DNA of 64,000 nucleotides from Echinometra lucunter. Its lineage: Eukaryota > Echinodermata > Echinoidea > Camarodonta > Echinometridae. A program made the translations under genes and the position numbers. The stretch lies in NCBI GenBank assembly GCA_029962745.1, contig CM057154.1, forward strand, positions 28,433,114-28,497,113, in the 5' to 3' direction. The stretch's first letter is position 1. Every line of letters starts with the position of its first letter. Under the pieces are notes generated by a model. That model did not search any database and was not told the origin of the DNA. It was given only the letters and a program-made list of their open reading frames with translations. Shown in pieces: positions 60,201-64,000 of this stretch.

Positions 60201-63121
60201 ATGACGTTTCTGTAAATTAATGATATCCCAATCACCTTAAAGTGCAATTACGATACATGGTTGTCTGTGGGTTTTAAAATGTAAACAGGAAATTAAATCA
60301 TTAAATGACTGGTGAATACTCAGTTTTGTGAAATGTTAAGCTTTTTTTTTTTTCTTAATTTCTTACATGTGTAGGTCAAATGTGTGTTTTTGTTTTACAG
60401 TGTTTTGGTTTTTTTACGTGATCTGTATACAGATTTAGATTATAGTACACATGTCCATGTACGTGGACATGGTGCACATTGAAACTTTGCAAGTTATACT
60501 TTTACTGTGCACTATCACATGAAAAAGTCTTCAGCCCTTATACATGTAAAACATGTAGGCTAATATGACTCTATAATTTTGTGCTCATACAAACAAAAAA
60601 AAAGAAGAAGAGGAAGAAGGAGGAGGAGGAGGGAGGAGGGAGAAAGAGGAGGTGAAGAAGAAGGAGGAGGAAAGAGAAGAAGAAGGAGAAGTCCTGAGGA
60701 GAACGAGGAGAAGGAGATTCATACTGAAATTTGAAATTTTGTAATGCACGTACATTATAAGAAATGTTTTCTTGGAGGACTTTGCATCAGATACCTTTTT
60801 GAATGCTGAAGCAATGTGAAATGTATACAATGTTAGCATGATTACAAAATACATGTAAGTGTTGGCAGTACTGTAGGATAACCTCATTTGAACTCACTTT
60901 CTTGACCTAACCTGTATTATCGGATGACGTCTTTTTACCCGTACATTTCCAACCTAAAGGTATGACACGTGTACTGCATCATACATGTATATACCCATGT
61001 GTAATTCCACCCCCACCCAATCTAAACAGCTTTAGAAGTGGTTTGATGGAGCAAGTCGGATATAGTGGGGATAACTTCAGGTGTCAGTGACACCAGCCTC
61101 GCCTAGTCCTCGCTAAAATTAACCTTCCAAGAAAGGGAGAATACTGTTTGTGTGGGTAGAGGATTGTCAACTGGTCAAGATGTATTGATGATACATCTTC
61201 GTTTCCTCAGAAGGGACAATTTTGCTTGATGTACAAAACAGATGCCCATTGTCGATGCTCCCCATATACATAGACATGTAGTTACATGTACATTGTAGTG
61301 GAAATTTCCTCTTTTTTTTTCATGCAAGCTCTTTTTTTGTTGTTGTTTGTTTGTTTTGTTATGTTTATTCTGTTTTTGTTATTATTCTTCATTTTCTTAT
61401 TTATTTGGATTGTTCAAACCAGTATATTTCATCATACAGAATACAGATATGGTAATGATTTGGAACAATTTTGGCATATTAGCAAGTTATTACAAGTATA
61501 TTCATGTTTTGAATGATGTTCCTAGATCCTCGAGTACAGACATTATTGAGTGGCAATTTTAGTGAGGATATAATCATGAAATTAGCGAAAATTAAACCAT
61601 TGCGGAATGTTAGTTTATACATTACTTGTACATATTTTGATTAATTTTCTTTTTTGCCAGAGCTCTGTTTTGATTTTTCAGAGCACTGTATATGTGGAGA
61701 GTACATGTAAATGTCTGCATTTATGTGCTAATACTCCTGACCTGCCATGTAAATGTAGATCTCCACTCGGTCATCAATGCTTTGGCAAGGAAATACAAGG
61801 GATAAGTACATTTCCCCATTGCAGATTAGTGACTGATAATCACACAAATAGAATTTGTGGCTCGGCACCCAATGGAATAGAAATGATGAGTTAGAGAATG
61901 GGGGAAGGGAGGCATTAGCATGGCAAGATACTGCGTTAGTGGATAACTGCATTGGATAAACACAGTGGCAGACACAACAAACGGAGAAAGTACTTGTGTT
62001 TGTTTATGTGCTGATATTGAAGCTCCATTTCAGGAAGAGGATGCAGTGTTTACATCCTAGTAAAGCCTTGTTCACATTTGATATGATGAACTGCCTCAAA
62101 AATGTTATTGCCATGGCAAAATGAAGTGGGTTTTTTTTTTTTTAAAGTGCATTATATTCCGATAGTATTTCTTAATCTTAGAACTCACAGAGCAGTGACT
62201 ACACTGGGAATCCTTCATTGTGGATGTCTCTTTTTTTTTGAAGGTTCAAAAAGGTTCAAAAAGGTTCAAAAAGAGCTATTTGATGTGATGAACTGCCTCA
62301 AAAATGTTATTGCCATGGCAAAATGAAGTATTTTTTTTTAAAAGTGCATTTTATATTCTGATAGTACATGTATTTCTTAATCTTAGAACTCACAGAGCAG
62401 TGACTACACTGGGAATCCTTCATTGTGGACGTCTCTTTTTTTTCGAAGGTTCAAAAAGAGCTATGGGAAAAGAATGAAAGAAACCATCAGAAGATTAGCC
62501 ATAAAAAATTGTTCTTTTTTGTAGCAGGGCAAGTTATTTTTAACAAACTGTTATGATGTTAATATGAATGTATGTTAACTTGAAATAAAACATTTTACTC
62601 TATGTTTTACGAAGTTCCAGGCTCTACTAGGGCTACCTATACATTGTACATGTATTTTTGTTATTACAGTACAGTGATCAGAAATATTAATCATCTTTAA
62701 TATATTTGGTCGGGAGAAAAATACATGTACATGTAGCTTGGACTTGAACCCAGCAAATTCCAAAAGTTCTCTTGTAAATGAAAAATTGTTAACAAGTGTT
62801 TTTTCCAAAATACATTTTTTTGAAGCATGCCTGTTGTTTGCTATCAATCTTTTGTGTACTTCCATGTTCTACATGTGTGATGTACAGAAGCTGTGAAAAT
62901 ATGGAGATGTGTCATAGGATCGTGAAGTTCATGTTTTTAGTGAAAGACTTGGCATATTTCTTAATGAATTTTCCTTTTCTATTTTGATTTCAGATTGAGA
63001 GATTTAATTGTTACATGCCAGTACCACCCAGCAATAGGAGCCTTTGATGTCCTCCTATTCATGGTAGCTCTCATCAACTTCCTCTTAGCCACATTTGTAG
63101 ATCCAGGAGTGTTCCCTAGAA
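39560..63121 (+). CDS. ZDHHC5/8: ZDHHC5/8-like palmitoyltransferase (first two coding exons; 5' part of gene)
   Basis: Two plus-strand exons join in frame across a 23.3-kb intron and give the first 77 residues. Residues 13-34 (RYIPVTIAYILVIGTSGLFF) are TM1, aligning with [20 protein letters not shown] of human ZDHHC5. Residues 50-69 (GAFDVLLFMVALINFLLATF) are TM2, followed by DPGVFPR, nearly identical to the DPGIFPR/DPGVFPR of ZDHHC5 and ZDHHC8. The N-terminus MGCCKGKC has three cysteines and Gly2, so lipidation is possible. Family members S-palmitoylate membrane proteins at the plasma membrane and Golgi. The catalytic DHHC-Cys exon lies beyond the right edge. Whether this is the single pre-duplication ZDHHC5/8 gene, as expected in an invertebrate, is inference. 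Confidence 0.88.
41012..41302. repeat. C-rich and CT-rich tracts
   Basis: A C run with CCCA interruptions (41019-41042) and (CT)n runs (41060-41082 and 41262-41290). Low complexity only. Confidence 0.8.
42971..43030. repeat. Short hairpin-forming inverted repeat
   Basis: CCGGAAGGTAATCG (42971-42984) and CGATTACCTTCCGG (43017-43030) are exact complements of 14 bp. Inner TACATA (42991-42996) pairs with TATGTA (43003-43008), leaving a small loop. It may be a miniature transposon or chance. Confidence 0.65.
47330..47990. repeat. Degenerate repeated segments
   Basis: A phrase like GAAAGCTGTGCCCCTCAC...CCTTCAAAAATAAA recurs near 47340, 47625 and 47830 with much drift. The CCCCCCAGGCCTGGCAACATTTTAAATATTTTA stretch at 47705 is echoed near 48430. 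It appears to be an old dispersed or tandem repeat of unknown type. Confidence 0.4.
48000..48390 (-). pseudogene. LINE ORF2 C-terminal fragment (CR1/L2 type)
   Basis: The minus-strand frame includes HWLPVPQRIEFKLLLLTYKA, LHGLAPIYLSKLL and CAAPKLWNSLSPSIRHASS. This is the well-known LHWLP...KALHGLAP...LWNSLP C-terminus of CR1/L2 LINEs. It starts abruptly near 48390, so it is a 5'-truncated copy, opposite in strand to the host ZDHHC gene. Confidence 0.88.
48549..48920. repeat. Dispersed repeat with two tandem sub-units of about 150 bp
   Basis: Begins GCCTCCACCCACCTAAGGT, then GTCTGTCCATTCGTCCGTC. A block with ATAACTTAAGAACC, GATCAACTTCAAACT, AGGGACA and GGGGTCACGA occurs twice (from about 48648 and 48796). 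This pattern is a familiar dispersed repeat in marine invertebrate DNA, known from memory only. Confidence 0.6.
49217..49563. repeat. Tandem duplication, 173-bp unit
   Basis: Two adjacent copies (49217-49390 and 49391-49563) differ at only a few sites. Landmark ACCCTTTCAGTGATGCCC occurs at 49231 and 49404. Both include TGACCTTGACAAACCATTCC. No coding content. Confidence 0.93.
50242..50780. mobile_element. Long foldback element with TTAA ends (copy A)
   Basis: The ends TTAAAGGGAAAGTCCACCC and GGGTGGACTTTCCCTTTAA are perfect inverted repeats, and the two halves are near reverse complements for about 240 bp each around a short centre. TTAA at both edges may be a target duplication, as in piggyBac-type insertion, but could also be part of the repeat. 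Open frames inside are chance. A second copy lies at 58991-59553. Confidence 0.9.
51136..51180 (+). repeat. LINE/SINE tail fragment
   Basis: GACTGCGCTACATAAATGAT followed by an ATTATTATT run resembles the common GCGCTATATAA...ATTATT 3' end of LINE and SINE copies. No body was recognised. Confidence 0.35.
52546..53521. mobile_element. Candidate non-autonomous element with GTTCGG-rich ends
   Basis: TAGTGCTGTAAAG at the left and CAGTAACAGCCCTA at the right are weakly inverted. Both ends carry clustered GGTTCGGTTCGG and CGAACCGAAC motifs in both orientations (52575-52715 and 53405-53510) around an AT-rich core. Subterminal motif clusters of this type occur in hAT and related transposons. No 8-bp duplication was found. 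Confidence 0.5.
55440..55515. repeat. GA-rich tract
   Basis: Short purine-rich low-complexity run on the plus strand. Confidence 0.6.
55785..56300. repeat. GA-rich purine tract
   Basis: About 500 bp rich in GAGAGA and GGAAGAG, including a (GA)n and G run at 55833-55865. The 169-codon Ser/Pro/Leu frame on the minus strand is a low-complexity translation. Confidence 0.85.
56986..57161. mobile_element. Harbinger-like MITE with TTA duplication
   Basis: It has perfect 34-bp terminal inverted repeats, beginning TGGGGTGTTGCAAGAAAG and ending with the complement ...TTCTTGCAACACCCCA. It is flanked by TTA on both sides (56983-56985 and 57162-57164), the target duplication of PIF/Harbinger elements. 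It is 176 bp long and non-coding, with two GCCAATCA motifs inside. Confidence 0.85.
57195..57264. repeat. C-rich tract with a 39-base C run
   Basis: CCT-type repeats followed by 39 uninterrupted C (57226-57264). The length is likely inexact in the assembly. Confidence 0.9.
57745..57850 (+). mobile_element. tRNA-like SINE head
   Basis: GGTCTAGTTCAGTGGTTTGA (A-box like, from 57750) and GGTTCAAGTC (B-box, 57798-57807) sit at tRNA spacing, followed by TCAGTACAGCCC. The stems are imperfect and no mature tRNA fold is convincing, so this is a tRNA-derived SINE or pseudo-tRNA. The family differs from the SINEs at 8.6 and 24.5 kb. Confidence 0.6.
58188..58405. repeat. GA-rich purine tract
   Basis: (GA)n runs at 58191-58213 and 58244-58282 within a purine-rich stretch. 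Minus-strand Ser/Leu frames are repeat translations. Confidence 0.9.
58991..59553. mobile_element. Long foldback element (copy B)
   Basis: Same family as 50242-50780. It begins GGCAAAGTCCACCCCAGAAG and ends TGGACTTTCCCTTTAA, with nearly complementary halves. The left end is decayed (TTGAAGGC in place of TTAAAGGG). The right edge keeps TTAA (59550-59553). Confidence 0.88.
59750..59905 (-). mobile_element. Possible LINE 3' end fragment
   Basis: AT-rich segment starting AATATTCTTTATTGTTTTC with CATACAAACTTCATTTTG and AATACATAACATAATGG. In style it matches the minus-oriented LINE 3' ends at 3.4 and 35.1 kb. Weak evidence. Confidence 0.3.
60594..60720. repeat. GAA/GGA-rich tract
   Basis: AAGAAG and GGAGGA repeats over about 125 bp in the ZDHHC intron. 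Confidence 0.9.
62080..62475. repeat. Tandem duplication, about 202-bp unit
   Basis: GATGAACTGCCTCAAAAATG starts at 62085 and 62287, and the following 180 bp are nearly identical, including CACAGAGCAGTGACTACACT. Copy 1 has three GGTTCAAAAA units, copy 2 only one. It lies about 500 bp upstream of ZDHHC exon 2. Confidence 0.92.
62994..63121 (+). CDS. ZDHHC5/8: ZDHHC5/8-like, coding exon 2
   Basis: 128 bp, acceptor TTTTGATTTCAG, donor CTAGAA|GTAAGC. It completes the split Pro codon of exon 1 and encodes LRDLIVTCQYHPAIGAFDVL, TM2 and DPGVFPR. The DPG motif at the cytosolic side of TM2 is typical of the DHHC family, and DPG[IV]FPR is characteristic of ZDHHC5/8. Confidence 0.92.
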
Positions 63122-64000
63122 GTAAGCATTTGTCTTCAGCTTGCATGTTAACCGGGAAAAAAAATTGCACAAGGGCTCAGGGCCAATCCACCCTCGAAAT
63201 GCCCAAAAGAGCCCTGGAAAACTTAAAAAGAGCCCCTGAAATTCTCATAGGGTCCGATGTAAATTGTGTAATGTAGAAAATTGGGGTGGTTGGGCTCAAA
63301 AAGTAGCTAAAAAAAAAAAAAAAAAAAAAAATTCCCTGATGTTAACCCATTCATGACGAGTTATTTGAAGCCTTATTTATTGATTTTGATCAGCCTTTTT
63401 CCTTCAAATTGGCAACACCAGAATTTTCCTTTTAATGCTAAATTTCTCTTATAAGAAGTTGTGTATCTGAAATAAATATAGATTGGCAGAAAATATGTAG
63501 AAAAGTAAAAATGTTGCCAATTTGCATGGAAAAATAGGGATTTTGATTTTCTGTCACATTGCCAATTTAAAAGCATTTGTGCTTATTTTCCTGTAAAAAA
63601 AATTGTTAGCATCAAATGACAAATATTGATGCAACCAAAAAAAGCACATTTTTTTTTGGTCTGTTTCTGCTCATATATTTTTTATGTTTTTAAGGGCTAT
63701 GCATCAAAAAGTTATTGAGCCAAAGCACACAGTGTGGGCACTCTGGCAAGAATTTGCACATACGGATTATTGTACATGTACTGTACTGTATTGGAGCCAT
63801 TGAGCTTGGTTTGATTAAGTTTCAGAAAGCAGCTGAGGCCAAATTCTTTAGTTGCAACTCTGGTCTTGGCTAAGTTTTTATTTAGCCAAGATTTTGGTAT
63901 TCTGGCCTCTCTTAGATCCAATGTCAGGTTTATATTTTTGGTAAATTGAATATTTTGCAATGTTCTGAGAACAAATATAGAACAGAAAAGACTACACTTT
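63122..64000 (+). other. Intron 2 of the ZDHHC5/8-like gene (partial)
   Basis: AT-rich intron sequence with an A run at 63309-63330 and an imperfect inverted repeat (AAATTGGCAACA at 63408, TGTTGCCAATTT at 63513). The next exon is outside the window. Confidence 0.7.

Larger units (their letters stand above)
39664..62993 (+). other. Intron 1 of the ZDHHC5/8-like gene (23.3 kb)
   Basis: No exon of another gene was found on either strand here. It holds foldback elements (50.2, 57.0, 59.0 kb), LINE and SINE fragments (48.0, 57.7 kb), a GTTCGG-rich element (52.5 kb), tandem duplications (49.2, 62.1 kb), GA/CT tracts and many TACATGTA words. Stretches not listed separately (39.7-42.9, 43.1-47.3, 51.2-52.5, 53.6-55.4, 59.6-62.0 kb) show only AT-rich sequence and homopolymers. 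Confidence 0.8.

Overview
This is a eukaryotic, non-bacterial window. It has intron-split genes with GT/AG borders, CpG-containing but mostly AT-rich non-coding DNA, many microsatellites and many transposon remnants. The two genes are animal genes. The repeat style (abundant TACATGTA words, foldback elements with TTAAAGGGAAAGTCCACCC ends, tRNA-derived SINEs, CR1/L2- and Rex1-type LINEs, very long trinucleotide arrays) suggests a marine invertebrate deuterostome, most likely an echinoderm. The species is inference and cannot be fixed from the window alone.

Layout. Positions 1-20,970 are intergenic: no exon was found, and the stretch holds trinucleotide arrays (AGT/CGT at 4.6-5.7 kb, ATT at 6.4-6.7 kb, GAT at 8.2-8.5 kb), a tRNA-derived SINE, CT- and GA-rich satellites and a hAT-like non-autonomous transposon with a near-perfect 8-bp target duplication. 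Positions 20,970-39,120 carry a minus-strand gene of ten proposed exons. Its parts join in frame to a protein of about 428 residues with a probable N-myristoylation start, a helical N-terminal half, a TLDc domain and a C-terminal tail resembling MEAK7/TLDC1. Its long intron 4 holds an apparently intact LINE (ORF1 + ORF2) in the same orientation. Positions 39,121-39,559 look like a short shared promoter. From 39,560 to past the right edge runs a plus-strand ZDHHC5/8-like palmitoyltransferase gene: its first two coding exons (TM1, and TM2 plus the DPG motif) lie in the window, separated by a 23.3-kb intron full of foldback elements, SINE/LINE fragments, tandem duplications and GA/CT tracts. The catalytic DHHC exon lies beyond the window.

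How the parts relate. The two genes are head-to-head, with start codons 439 bp apart. A ZNF143/STAF-like site and a YY1-like site sit between them, so co-regulation from a bidirectional promoter is a reasonable inference. Both products are expected at membranes (a myristoylated TLDc protein and a multi-pass palmitoyltransferase), but a functional link is speculation. Most long open frames elsewhere are simple-repeat translations (poly-Thr, Val, Ile, Asp, Ser, Arg, Gly) and are not genes. No dramatic undescribed system was found. The most interesting items are the divergent promoter, a foldback element abutting a splice donor, a triplicated intron 3' end beside a splice acceptor, a degenerate telomere-repeat tract in an intron, the intact LINE, and the structured foldback families.
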